Below are positions 20,751 to 31,797 of a stretch of DNA of 64,000 nt, piece after piece (positions within the stretch are counted from its first letter, which is position 1; the number at the start of each line of letters is the position of its first letter). The position numbers were made by a program, and so were the translations under genes. The notes under the pieces are model-generated. The model had not been told where the DNA came from and searched no databases. It was given only the letters and a program-made list of their open reading frames with translations. Origin of the DNA: Datisca glomerata (lineage: Eukaryota > Streptophyta > Magnoliopsida > Cucurbitales > Datiscaceae); contig QANY01002371.1 in assembly GCA_003255025.1 (NCBI GenBank), forward strand, positions 372,001 through 436,000, in the 5' to 3' direction.

Positions 20751-23610
20751 TTAAGTGGCTTGATCATCCCGTTGAGATAGAGAAATTGGACTTCTGCACG
20801 TTTTTCGGTTGTGGCCAATTTTCCCACAATGTTTGCACTTCCTTTTTACTTCTTCCCCGGCTCTAGATGAAATTCTCTTTGTCCTAGGTCTGCCACTTTG
20901 CCGCCTCGTTATAGGCTGCAATACCACATTTTCATGAACCTCCTATATGATGACCTAATCTGTTTGATCTCCGAGAGGATGTATTGTTCTGCATACGCTG
21001 CAATTAAAGCCTCATTTTTATGAAATATCGAACACATATTGTATACGCAAATATTGCGCTGCCGACATGCAGAAAATGCATGTTTGCATTGAATTTGATC
21101 AAGATAAAATTCTCAGCATGTACAAGTCTTAAGATGCAAGTTTAGCACTGCTTCCCTACCCCCACCCGTGACACGAAACTTGTGGATGTCCAAAGGAAAC
21201 AATGATAGTGATCGTGATGCAAGATGCTTCTTTTTAAGCCCAGTCTCAACCTAATATGTCATATATGAGGTGACTTGACAGGCAGTCGTCTGTCATTCAT
21301 AGAACCATCATTGTAACATGTCACATATAAGTTCTATAAGAAATGTAATGGGAAGCTTTCTAGCATCCTTCAAAATATCATTCAAACATTTCATGATGTT
21401 AGTAGTCATTATATTGTACCTCCTTCCATCAAAACCAGAATGTGTCCACCTCTCAACTCCCCCCACCGACACATATTATAAGATATCTGGAAATGTATAT
21501 GTAAAATGAGTCGTCAGCCGATCAAATTTTGATCGACGGTATTCCTTTGCTACTTTAAAAAACAATGCAACTGCATCTTCCTTTTTATAAATTGATTTGG
21601 TATTTTGGCCCATATGAAAGATGCAATATCCATGAAGCGCATTGGGAAAGACAACATGTACATCATTTAGTATACTTGTATGCTTGTCGGATATAAACAC
21701 AAAGTCTTCCAGATCACCAATTACATCGTCAAGTTTATGGAAGAAACCCTTTGTATTTGGCTTTTAAGGCGGTTGCGTCAATAGCAATGACAGGTCATAT
21801 ACAGCTGAAAAATCCACGAACAGATGGTCCAAGAGCCACGAAAAAATTTTTAAAACGATCCTGCTCATTGGTCTCTATGTGTTTTATTGTCCTTGAAAAA
21901 TATTTAATATTACTGTATTAAAATCTGATGAGTACATATGTACATGATGCGTACACGGGATCCGTGTAACCATCGTGTAGACTATACAAGGTCAGTGTAG
22001 GCATCGTGTAGACTACACAAGGTCAGTGTAGGCATCGTGTAGACTACAAAAGGTCAGTGTAGGCATCGTGTAGACTACACAAGGTCTGTGTACCCATCGT
22101 GTAGCATACACGATGGCTACATGAGGCTTGTGTAGTATTTGTGTAGACATTATGATGGTAAAATAGTGTACAGGATGTGTACACGAGGTTCGTGTAACAT
22201 CGTGTAGACTACACATGGTCAGTGTACCCATCTTGTAGTATATACGATCGATACGCGAGGTTAGAGTAGTACTCGTGTAGACATTATGATGACAAAATAG
22301 TGTACAGGATGACTACACAAGGTCATTGTACCCATCGGTTAGACTACACGATGGACACACAAGGCTCGTGTAGTACTCATGTAGACATTATGATGGCAAA
22401 ATAAAAAATAAGTACCTGGATTTTTTTATTATAACATGTGACAATATGTTGGGAGCATCCTATAGTTGTCATTAGGCGACTCTCGAACTAATTCCAAAAC
22501 ATATTCCCTAGTCGTCCATGCCTTATGGTAACCTGTGTTGACACTAAAATCAAGATGAACATCTTCAATTACGTCTTCTGGCCTATATATACGCCCGACA
22601 CCCGTGGTTTTGGACTGTATAGAATGACCAATCAATGATATATAACCTGATGGTGTTCATGTCTCAAAACTTTAAATGTGCATGTATGTGTATCGATGAA
22701 CATTATGATTTTGAGGTATGGATAATTTTTCAATTTCATGGTCTGTAACCTCCATTGACATGTTTTCTCAACACATACAAGTACCAATATTGGCTAGTTT
22801 GACTTGAGGATCCGAGACTCAAAAATTTTCTGGATGGCCATCATATGAGTAACCTGAAGAAGCTCGGCTTTATCACTGTACAAATCATCCATATTTTGTG
22901 TTTGTTACAAGTTGATTCAAATCAGCCCGTTGCTAACTGGACCCAAGACGTTGTTCATTCAAATCAAGTTGTGATGCAATGGACAAGTGGTCTCGGGTTC
23001 ACGACTAGTATTCGAGTCTGGAATTGTTGTATGGTTATCTCCACTGATGGTTTCATCATGGTCATCTCCACGGATTGCATCATCATATGCCCTCTGATCA
23101 AAATCATCATCATCACCATCAACATCAACATCATCATCCTCAAAAACATCATTCTCGTCATGACAAAAAACATCATTATAATGATAGTTTCTTATAAAAT
23201 GTTCAACACTCTCAAAGCGATGAATGCTTTCCTATAGAGGTTGTTGTGACATTTGTGTTTGAGGAAATCAACTTTGATAAAACCTTGTATTTTCGCAAAC
23301 TGAGCTTTGAAATAGGAAAAATTTAGGCTTGGTACTTACAAATAATGGGGTTCGGAGTGATTCTGATCCATTCTTCTTAACAAAGAACTATAAATCTCTA
23401 TCCTTTAAAATTTCAGCAGGAGGCCTGGAATATGGCTTTTATAAAAAAAATTGATGGACATATCAAACTTTGAGGGGTCTATATGGAGTTCTTCATGCAA
23501 TATACTCAATAGTTCGTGGTAAGTGCAGTTAGTTGATATCTCCACTAAAAGATCATGTTGTACCACTTTTTTAACCCAATTTCCATCATGTATTACAAAA
23601 GTCAAACTTC
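20751..23610 (-). pseudogene. mudrA-type MULE transposase, right copy, broken
   Basis: Read on the minus strand. The N-terminal region (about 23605-23400) has MTFVIHDGNWVKKVVQ and NCTYHELLSILHEELHID. An Asp-rich acidic linker follows (about 23180-23050). The MuDR DNA-binding region (about 22635-22430) has GRIYRPEDVIEDVHLDFS and GYHKAWTTREYVLELVRES. After an intron with a palindromic array comes the transposase core, with DKHTSILNDVHVVFPNALHG and IFHMGQNTKSIYKKEDA (about 21700-21500). The C-terminal zinc knuckle CKHCGKIGHNRKTC (about 20845-20800) is complete CX2CX4HX4C, unlike the left copy. The stop is TAA at 20751-20753. Frames are broken around 21720-21880 and in the linker. The zinc knuckle and DNA-binding pieces are better kept than in the left copy. 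Confidence 0.85.
21935..22390. repeat. palindromic-repeat array inside a mudrA intron (right)
   Basis: CATCGTGTAGACTACACAAG units and relatives, about 20 words, with a locally duplicated block (GTAGACATTATGATGG at about 22142, 22271 and 22381). It matches the left intron array at 8235-8560; on the minus strand the donor is GTACTTATTTTTTATTTTG at about 22413. Confidence 0.9.
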
Positions 23611-23674
23611 GAATATATATGTATATACATCAATGAAGAAAATCAGTAGAAGAATAATACATAATGAATTGGAA

Positions 23675-24095
23675 TGTTACACAATGATCATGTAGCCATC
23701 GTGTAGTGTACACAGGTGGGCTACACGATCATCGTGTAGTGTTATTGTGTAGTGTCTTCGTGTAATGTACAAGATGATCACATGATGATCATGTAGTGTA
23801 CACGAGGAGTACACGATCATCATGTGATCATCTTGTACATTACACGAAGACACTACACAATAACACTACACGATGATCTTGTAGTCCTTGTGTAGTGTAA
23901 TAGATGTTACACGATGCTCGTGAACTGCTAAAGAAGTTACTGATACACTACACGATGATTGTGTAGTGTACACGACGTCTACACAAGGATCATGTACCCT
24001 GCGTGTAGTCTACACTATGACTACACGAGGCTCGTGTAATATTCATGTAGACTTCGTTTACACTACACTATCATCTTGTAGTGATCATGTACAAT
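23675..24095. repeat. palindromic-repeat array 5' of right mudrA
   Basis: GATCATCGTGTAG / CACTACACGATGATC words in the leader of the minus-strand mudrA. It is the longest leader array and contains the perfect inverted repeat 23727-23878. The matching left array (6805-6910) is much shorter. Confidence 0.9.
23727..23878. repeat. perfect 64-bp inverted repeat with 24-nt spacer
   Basis: Bases 23727-23790 and 23815-23878 are exact reverse complements over all 64 positions; the spacer is 23791-23814. It lies within the array 5' of the right mudrA and could form a long hairpin in RNA or a cruciform in DNA. Perfect identity in an otherwise diverged element suggests a recent local inversion-duplication. 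Confidence 0.95.
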
Positions 24096-24539
24096 AAAGG
24101 AATTTCAAACAATATTCTAAAAAGAAGAAAATAAATAAATACCTAAAAAACTCATAAACATAAAAAATTCATGAAAATTCAAGTTTTCCAAAAAGAAGAA
24201 AATAAAATTTTTACGTGTTCTAGAAAGAAGAACTAATAATTTTGTGTTGTTGCAGGAAGAAAGAAGAAGACGAAGAAGAAGACGAAGAGGAAAATAAAGA
24301 AGAAAATAAAGAAGTAAAAAAATAAAAAATGAAGAAGGAGAAATGAGGTGGGTGAGAAGTTTTGAGTATTAAGTGAATAGATCATATTATTTGATTAGAC
24401 AACTTGTAAGAATGATAATGAAAAAAAATAAAAAAATGAAGGAAAAATAAGACAAGAATTAGACTAAATAAAAATTAGCGTAGTTGTTAATTTTTGTAAA
24501 ATAATTATCGTAGGGTTGATTTTTATAAAAAAAAATCCC
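24096..24539 (-). other. outer end of the right MULE
   Basis: A-rich, with a GAAGAAGAAGACGAAGAAGA purine patch at about 24265. It ends in the terminal inverted repeat (to 24539). No counterpart was found on the left of the left MULE. Confidence 0.65.
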
Positions 24540-24548
24540 TTAGAAAAA
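24540..24548. repeat. target-site duplication of right MULE, right copy
   Basis: TTAGAAAAA directly after ...ATCCC; see 15448-15456. Confidence 0.75.
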
Positions 24549-25330
24549 CTCAACACAAAAACCATACCGTTAAAACTCTCTCTCTCCCTCTCTCCTTTGA
24601 AACCCATTCGAGCTGGGTTTTTCCTCTTCGGTGAGGAATCACTTTCTGTCGAAGAAGACGATGAAGGCTCCGGCGTTAGTCAATACTGAGCGGGAAGTTG
24701 AGCAACGGAAGCTCTACAAGCCGCGACAGAAGCTCCACGGCCGTTGCCTTACAGGCGGCAACGGAAGCTCTCTCTCCCTGGGCGGGTATAGCGATTTGAG
24801 AATGGAGACAGAATGGAAAGGAAGATATTCTAAAATATTTTTTGTTTTTGAAAATCATAAATCCCTGGTCGGTTTCTAGTTTTGCTAAAATTAGTTGCCT
24901 GTTATTGTCGGCATTACTTATTTTGCTAAAATTAGTTCCTAATCTTTTGGTTCAGTTAGATCTCGATGCGTTTCACTTCTCACACTTTCATGGCTTCAAT
25001 TTCTTTCCTGGGTTTCAATTTCTCCAGCTCCCTTTCTTGAATTCATTTGGGTAAAAGAAAAAAATTGAAAACAGAAAATTGTACTGACCCACCTGATTTT
25101 GCACCTAATCTGACTCACCTATACAGCAAGATTGGCTCACCTGATTTTGCTACAAGGAGTTTTTTTGTGGGAGAAATGGGATGAATTTGTGGGTATGAGT
25201 TTGGAGAAGACGAAGGGGTGGAGAGACTGTCATCACCAGACGAGAGAGAGAGTATTTAAATTGAATATTAATTTGTTGATGTGATATTTAAAATAATTTA
25301 TTATTAAAAAATCACAAAATTATTTTCATT
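24549..25330 (+). other. leader-like and short open stretch, identity unknown
   Basis: A CTCTCTCTC-rich, 5'-UTR-like leader (24575-24620) precedes an open frame from an ATG at 24661 that begins MKAPALVNTEREVEQRKLY and stays open to about 24879. I do not recognise the product, and no intron or downstream exon is evident. GAGAGAGAGTATTTAAATTG near 25240 and two GGCTCACCTGATTTTGC-like phrases at 25090-25150 are the only other structure. It may be a gene fragment; expression unknown. Confidence 0.3.
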
Positions 25331-25339
25331 TAAAATAAT

Positions 25340-26095
25340 CATCTGAACAAATTTTTTTCTACACGTCTTTTGATAAAAAAATTTCTAAAAATAATTTTTA
25401 AAAAACTCTTTATATAAACACTTTCAAGCAGAAGAGTTTGCATAAAAGAGTGTTTTTTTTGTTCTAGTTTGCACAGAAGAGTGGTGCACGTAAAAATAGC
25501 TGCACACGTTTTTCTATTATTTCCTATTAATAACTTAAGTATCTAGGAAAGGAAAACAAAAGTTTTGTTTTGTGTAACAACTAAAAAGAATTTTAAAAGC
25601 CTAGCAAATTAACCGACTATAGCAAAATATTGTAAACAGAAATCTACAAAGGAAAAATAATATATAAAATCAAAAAAATATGGTGAACAATGTAAAATTA
25701 AAAGTAAAGGAAGCAGCAAAGATAGTGAGAATGAAAATGTAACAACAATCTTTATTCAAATGAATAGCGTGTTTGAGCTCTCTGATTAAGGTATTAAGGA
25801 CTGATTAAACTCTTGAAAATGGTTGTCGGCCTAGAACATCTTGAAAGTGTTTTTGCCTTCCTTTCACTAGGCTTTCCCGCTTTACTAGAAATTATTCTCT
25901 ACCAAAAACGTCTCATGATCAACTAGATTTTTCTACTTGATATTTAGAAAGAAGAAGGTAGAGTTAAACTCCCCCTGATCAATTCGTGCCCATTAAGCTT
26001 CTTGAAACTGTCTAACTACTACATCTTTTCGATTAAGGGAGCCTCGAGTATATAGTATACGATATTAAGAAGTATTTCCAATGGAGTAGTCAACT
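25340..26095. repeat. dispersed repeat, copy A
   Basis: It matches 58640-59371 plus 61262-61566 in the same orientation. Shared landmarks include AAAAATAGCTGCACACGTTT, CTAGGAAAGGAAAACAAAAG, GAGCTCTCTGATTAAGGTAT and TTCCAATGGAGTAGTCAA. There is no coding frame. I cannot assign it to a known element class. Confidence 0.85.
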
Positions 26096-27539
26096 TATAT
26101 ATTGAACATACATGTAATCAAAGCAAGAAAAATGCTTTCCATTTTTCTTTTTCAGATCTTTCATATGGTCAAGGATACACATTCTTTTTCAACAAATACA
26201 TCTCATATTACCTTGGACCCCTAATTTTTTTCATGTCATACCAAGTTTCCTTTGATCTTCAATTTATTTCAACAATACCCCATGACGCTTAAAATCTTTT
26301 CACATATATCTTACCGTCATTTCTGTCAAAGAAAAAGATGGAAGTGATACCACGTGCACAAATTGTGACTTATATTTTTTTTATATAAAGTTATTAGTGA
26401 AACGCATCAGTAGGTGCATTAGAACATCCCAACTAGGTTGACACATCCGCAGCACCCTCATCATTTAACACAACCCAACATATTATTAAAATAAAATAAA
26501 AGAATCAACAAAAGAAATCATACAGAGAAAAAATTAGTAGAACCTAAAAGAAGGCATGTTATAAATATCATCGAAAACAAACGAAAAACAAAAGTTTAGA
26601 ACATTTCATCATCAAGTTAGAGTAACTTTATTAGGGGCACTGGTAAGGTTCAATTGGCACCCATAAGCCAATTATGATCACAATATTTGATCTTCACCCG
26701 TAATACATCACATAATTAAACATCTTTGACGGGGACTTGAAGCAGACAAAAGCTGCCAAACAACATAAAAATTATTTTGTTTGATTTATCTCTCCATTAG
26801 TCTCTTTATATTGATTCTTTTCATTGTTTTGTACTTCATGATTTTGAGAAATTTTTAGGGCTCATAAAATTAATTGTAATTTAAGGATTTTCAATAAATT
26901 GTTTTGATTATTTTCATATTTTTGGTTAAAATAATTTAAAAATAATTTTTTTAAAGGATTATCAAATAAATTGTTTTGATTTTGGGTCAAAATAATTTCA
27001 AAACAAATTTTTTAAGGATCATAAAATTAATTATTTATCAATTAATTTAAATTTTAAATTCGGTATAACTTTAAATTCGAACGTTTATATATTTTAAGAT
27101 GAATTAGTTGAAACATCATGTCGTCAAATTGACCTCTCTTATGGAAATTAATTTATCTTGAAATACAAAAAGTTTATGTGTGTGTAAAGTATGTGAATAT
27201 TTACCGGCTCAAATGAAGGAAAATATTTGACAGAATTACACATGCTTCTGTGGTAATAAATACGTGATGATTATTCAATTTTACTCGTGAACAATAAATC
27301 ACCCCAAGGGAAGGTTTCTTGTTCGATATTTTCTTTATCAGGAGTTTTTTATTATTACACTAAGGCATCACTTACAAGTTAATAATTTTAGCCAAAGTCA
27401 AAATATTAATGGAGTGTCTGGTGTCTTGAGATTGAGTTTACTTTTGTTTGAATTTATTATTATTATTTAGGATTTATGTGAGCTTGTATATTAGTTAATT
27501 GTTCCTAATTAAGTTATTACTCAAGCTAATGCCAACATC
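26096..27539. other. AT-rich intergenic DNA
   Basis: No gene recognised. An imperfect duplication of a roughly 100-bp unit containing AATAAATTGTTTTGATT occurs at about 26880-27050. Confidence 0.5.
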
Positions 27540-29636
27540 AAGTAAATAAAGTACTAAATGGCTCAAAATTCAAGTCCTAGAAAGATAATATCTTGATAGT
27601 TTTTGGAGTTATGGATCTCGATCTTGCATTAAGGATTGATTTTCCTTCACCTCTTATGGATAAGAGTACCTCTGATGAAAATAGGGATATGGAAAGGTAG
27701 GAGAAATCAAATCGCATGTGTATGCTGATCATGAAGAAGGCCATTATAGTAACATTGAATGGCACTATATCTAAAAAGATTACTATGGTTAAGGATTTTC
27801 TTACGGATATTGAAAAGAGGTTTGTCAAGAATGAAAAGGCAGAAAATGGAGACTTTTGTGAGACAAAATTCTCGGTCCCTTAGATTTCACAGACTTTGAT
27901 GTTTGTTAATTGTATAAAGGGTAAACAAACCGATAAAAGGAGATTTGAAACCAACAAGACTCAGGACGTCTTAGAACTTATACATACGGATATTTGTGGG
28001 CTATCCCCTTCAGTTACTTGGAATGGTCAATAATATTTTATAACGTTCATAGACGATTTTTCTAGATATGGCTACATATATCTCATTCATAAAAAGTCAC
28101 AGTCATTGGACGTGTTCACAAATTTTAAGGCTGAAGTTAAGAACCAACTCAACATAGGGATAAAATAGAACGCTTAAGGACATGGTGAGGAGTATGATTA
28201 GTCATTCTACCTTACTAGAATCACTTTACAGTGATGCACTTAAGGCTGCAACATATATTCTTAACAGAGTTCCAACTAAAGCAATTGTCAATAACTCATA
28301 TGAACTTTGGACTAGCAAGAAATCTAGTCTAAAGTATTTACACATTTGGAGATGTCCAGCTAAGGCAATGCCTTATAGGCCTAATGAAAAGAAACTAGAC
28401 TTAAGGATGGTGAGATGTTATTTTATTGGATAATGTGAAAGATCCAGGGGTACAAATTTTATGATCCCACAACTAGGTCAATTTTTGAGACGGGAAATGC
28501 CCAGTTCTTTAAAGGTGCAGAGTTTACGGGGGGAGATACGGTTAGGGACTTTGTCTTTCAGGAGAAATATGTTGATATTCAGACATGTGTTATTAGTATT
28601 GATCAGAACTGCGTTCCTGACATTACTCATGACACAACATATCAAGACAATATCAGGTAACCTTTCATTCAAGAGATTGTTCTAGAAGAACAAATTATTG
28701 CACCTCAAGAACCTATGTCATTAAGGAGATCCACTAAAGAGAGGATAAGTGCAGTGTCAAACAGTTACATTATATTTTTCCAAGAACATGAGGTAGACAT
28801 TAGAGTGACGGAAAATGACTCGATCAATTTCCGTCAAGCCATGGAAAGTTATAACTCTCAGAAGTGGATTGATGCCATGAATGAGGAGATAAAGTCCATG
28901 AAGGACAATGACGTGTGAAATCTTGTCCCATTACCAGAATATGTGAAACTCATTGGTTGCAAATGGATTTTTAAAACCAAGAAAGATTCAAAAGGTAATG
29001 TGAAAAGATACAAGACTCGCCTTGTCGCAAAGGGTTTTACATAGAAGAAATGCATTGACTGTAAAGAGACTTTCTCTCCAGTTTCTACGAAAGACTCTTT
29101 TAGGATTATAATGACATTGGTCACGCATTTCAATCTTGAGTTGCACCAGATGGATGAAAAGATGACATTTCTCAATGGTGACATTGAAGAGAATATTTAT
29201 ATGGTGCAATAAAAAAACTTTGTGTCGAGAGACCCAAAGAATATTGTTTACAAGCTTAAGAAATCCATATATGGACTCAACCAGGCATCTTGACAATGGT
29301 ATTTCAAGTTTCATCAGGTGATCATCCCGTTCAGTTATGAAATGAATTTGGTCAATGATCGTATATACCATAAGTTTTGTGGGAGCAAGCATATTTTTCT
29401 AGTTGTATGTGTGGCTGAAATTTTGCTTGCCAGCAACGATATAGGCTTATTGCATGACACCAACAAATTTCTAGCTAAGAATTTTGAAATGAAAGATCTT
29501 GGTCACGCCTTTTTAGGGATCCAAAAACACCTAGATCGTGCTCGGGGCACTCTTGGATTATCACAAAAGAGCTATATCGAAAAGTTTCTTAAAAATATGG
29601 CATGCAAGTCTGTAACCCAAGCGATACCCCTGTAGC
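27540..29636 (+). pseudogene. Ty1/copia retrotransposon pol remnant
   Basis: Degenerate but collinear. About 27960-28180 is a integrase-like piece (ELIHTDICG-type start, then FLDDFSRYGYIYLIHKKS-like). About 28182-28433 encodes YSDALKAATYILNRVPTKAI and SLKYLHIWRCPAKAMPY, the integrase end. About 28800-29040 is the start of reverse transcriptase (QKWIDAMNEEIKSM, WIFKTKKDSKGNVKRYKTR). About 29090-29300 has YKLKKSIYGLNQAS. About 29400-29636 encodes GIQKHLDRARGTLGLSQKSY. Stops (TGA at 28916, TAG at 29042, TAA at 29211, TGA at 29292) and indels break it, and the YVDD box reads as VVCVAEILL, with the catalytic Asp pair lost. No LTRs were recognised at its edges. Confidence 0.85.
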
Positions 29637-29654
29637 GAAGGGAGACACGTTTTA

Positions 29655-29820
29655 AATTGCGGTCGTCGACGTAACGGTCTCAGATGCTTCGAGACCGTTA
29701 TCCACCGATATCATGGGGTTGGTGTTATTCACAACTGTAGTGGCCGCTACCGCAATGTAACGACTGCGACGGGCCGTGACGCCTGCGATAGGCCGCTACG
29801 GATCCGCGACACCGAGCAAC
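29655..29820. other. CpG-rich patch of unknown origin
   Basis: About 165 bp with many CG dinucleotides and near-palindromic words (GCGGTCGTCGACGTAACGG, GCGACGGGCCGTGACG, GGCCGCTACGGATCCGCG) in a window that is otherwise strongly CG-poor. It lies between the copia remnant and a hAT-type element. It could be the end of another transposon; it has no frame. Confidence 0.6.
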
Positions 29821-29848
29821 TCATAAAAAAAGGGAGGGGCGCTCGAAG

Positions 29849-30737
29849 TAGGGGTGGCAACCGGGCTGGCCCGACGAGCCGGGCCTTTCTAGGCGGTTCG
29901 CGGGCCGGGCTGTCAGAAATTTAGAGCAGCCTGGGATGAACCGTTGAACCGGCCCGTGAAGTCACGGGCGGGGCCGATTCACGTGCCGATCCTGGTTAAA
30001 TAACTGGCCCGACCCGTTTTCCATCCCTTTAATGTGATTTAATTCTAAAAAATGTAGATTGAGAGAGTTGAACCTTGGTGGGAATAGATGAAGTGTATGG
30101 ATTACTACTATGCTATATGTAAGCCGTGTTACCTTCTTATAATTATTTTATTTTATTACTTTAAAATCTCAATAGAAAAACTTATAATAAAAATAAAATA
30201 ATTATTTTATTTATTGAATTCATAAAATAGTGGTATTCATATTCATATAAAATCTAAAAATATAATAAATAATAAATAATTACTTTATAATTCATGTTCA
30301 TTAACATAACAAAAAATGTTAAGAATATTAAACTAGTATTTTTTAAAATTTTCGTGAATCTAATTTTTCATTGAATAAAATATTCATTGAAATGAAAAAT
30401 ATGATTTTTTTTATTTAATTAAATACGTTTATATCAAAAGTATATTGTTTGAAATTTTGATAAAATGTGTTAAAAGACAATAAAAATATATTTAAACAAT
30501 ATATTTAACAAAGGTTATCTTCGTCTATTGGTAAATAGTGTGATTTATAAGAGAGATCAAACGTTCAAACATCACTACATGCATAATTGTTCAATTTTTA
30601 GACAAAAAATGGATTCACGGGTCGGGCAGGACCGAGCCTAGCATCCGGGCCAGGTCATAGGCCTTGAAGAGATCCGGGCGGGGCCGGGTTGTAATGGGCC
30701 GGTTTCGCATGCCGAACCGGCTTGGTTGCCACCTCTA
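29849..30737. mobile_element. hAT-type non-autonomous element
   Basis: The ends are TAGGGGTGGCAACC (29849) and, inverted, GGTTGCCACCTCTA (to 30737), the typical terminal inverted repeat of a widespread plant hAT group. CCGGGC / GCCCGG-rich subterminal DNA lies on both sides (29862-30020 and 30615-30715) and an AT-rich, non-coding core between. It is 889 bp long. The expected 8-bp target duplication is not visible (GCTCGAAG left, GTTTTAGT right). Confidence 0.85.
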
Positions 30738-31782
30738 GTTTTAGTCCACGAAACATGATCAAGGGTAAATTCAGCCCTATATGTTACCTCCTCCCTACCC
30801 TAAAATTTCCCAGTAAAGGAATGACATACAGCTGGAGACGACTTGGTTTATTCAAGTTCCTATACAGTACATTACCTGTACGATAAAAAGCATGCCCTTA
30901 GATCTTCCTTTTTGACCCCACATTACATGATCCAACGGTCATTTAACCTTACGTACTGTACGTGATTACATAATAGTGGGGCTTTTTTTTATTTCTCTTA
31001 AAATTTTCACACTTTTCTAATTAGTTTTTATTTTAATTTGAAATTAATAAATCAATCATTAGTTCTTACTAATTTTCTTCAATTATATTTAACCTGCTTA
31101 TTCTCTTTATTTTTATGAATTAATTTAATTCCAATATATTGTTGATGACATACACATATAATAATATCACATAAAATATTAAAGGTATGTGTAGGGAGAT
31201 ATACAATTTTTTTGCAATAGCAAATATTAGAGGATGAATTTTTGGTAATCTAACATATAGGGGGATATGTACAAATTCCGTAATAATTATATAAGGGATG
31301 GCATGAGAGTTGTCTCCTAAGTGTGTTGACACAAACCCCCAACATAGTGTGTGATTACACAGAGCTGAGAAACGGGTTTCTCTCTCTCCCCCTTAGTTGC
31401 CGCCGAAATGCATCAGAGGAAGAGAAAAAAATTGATTTTTCTTCCTCAATTATTTTGAGAGTGCACACTCAGTTCCTAACAACGTCCCTGCTAGATGTAC
31501 TTCTGAATTCAACGAGTGGTTGTTGGTGTGAAAACTTATTTGAGTTCTACGAAGAACGAAGAACACAAAGACAATCAATAGGATTCTACTGAGTCAGAAG
31601 TTCTCCGATATAACATAAGGTATAAATCATTTCTACATCTATTGAATACGTTTAACTAAGTATACATAATCGTAAGTATGGTTTTAATATGATTAAATTG
31701 GTTTTAAAATTTTTTTGATATTCCCTCACGAACCGTTAGTGTTCAATGATTTTTCTTTAAATTTTTAAAATAGGATCCAACA
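30738..31782 (+). repeat. copia-type LTR (5' limit unknown), plus strand
   Basis: It ends GGATCCAACA at 31782, directly followed by a primer binding site. A TATA box (ATTATATAAGG, about 31286) lies about 500 bp upstream. It shares with the minus-strand copy at 49017-49560 the order TATA box, GTGTGATTACACAGAG, CAACGAGTGGTTGTTGGT, TTCTACGAAGAACG and GAAGTTCTCCGATA. The 5' end of the LTR was not found. Confidence 0.7.
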
Positions 31783-31783
31783 A

Positions 31784-31797
31784 TTGGTATTAGAGCC
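31784..31797 (+). promoter_or_regulatory. retrotransposon primer binding site
   Basis: TTGGTATTAGAGCC follows the LTR end by one or two bases. It resembles the initiator-tRNA-Met primer site TGGTATCAGAGCC common in plant copia elements. Confidence 0.75.

Larger units (their letters stand above)
15457..24539 (-). mobile_element. right Mutator-like element (MULE), 9.08 kb, both ends resolved
   Basis: The termini are GGGTTTTTTTGC at 15457 and, inverted, AAAAAAAAATCCC ending at 24539. Both continue into related A/T-rich inverted sequence (ACACTAAC / TACGATAA). A 9-bp duplication flanks them with one mismatch. The interior carries a DUF1985/Ulp1-type gene (+, 16392-20000) and a mudrA gene (-, 20751-23610), convergent, each interrupted by palindromic arrays. 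The element matches the left MULE in reverse but the two are visibly diverged, with indels, so this is not a recent duplication. The orientation given follows mudrA. Confidence 0.85.
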
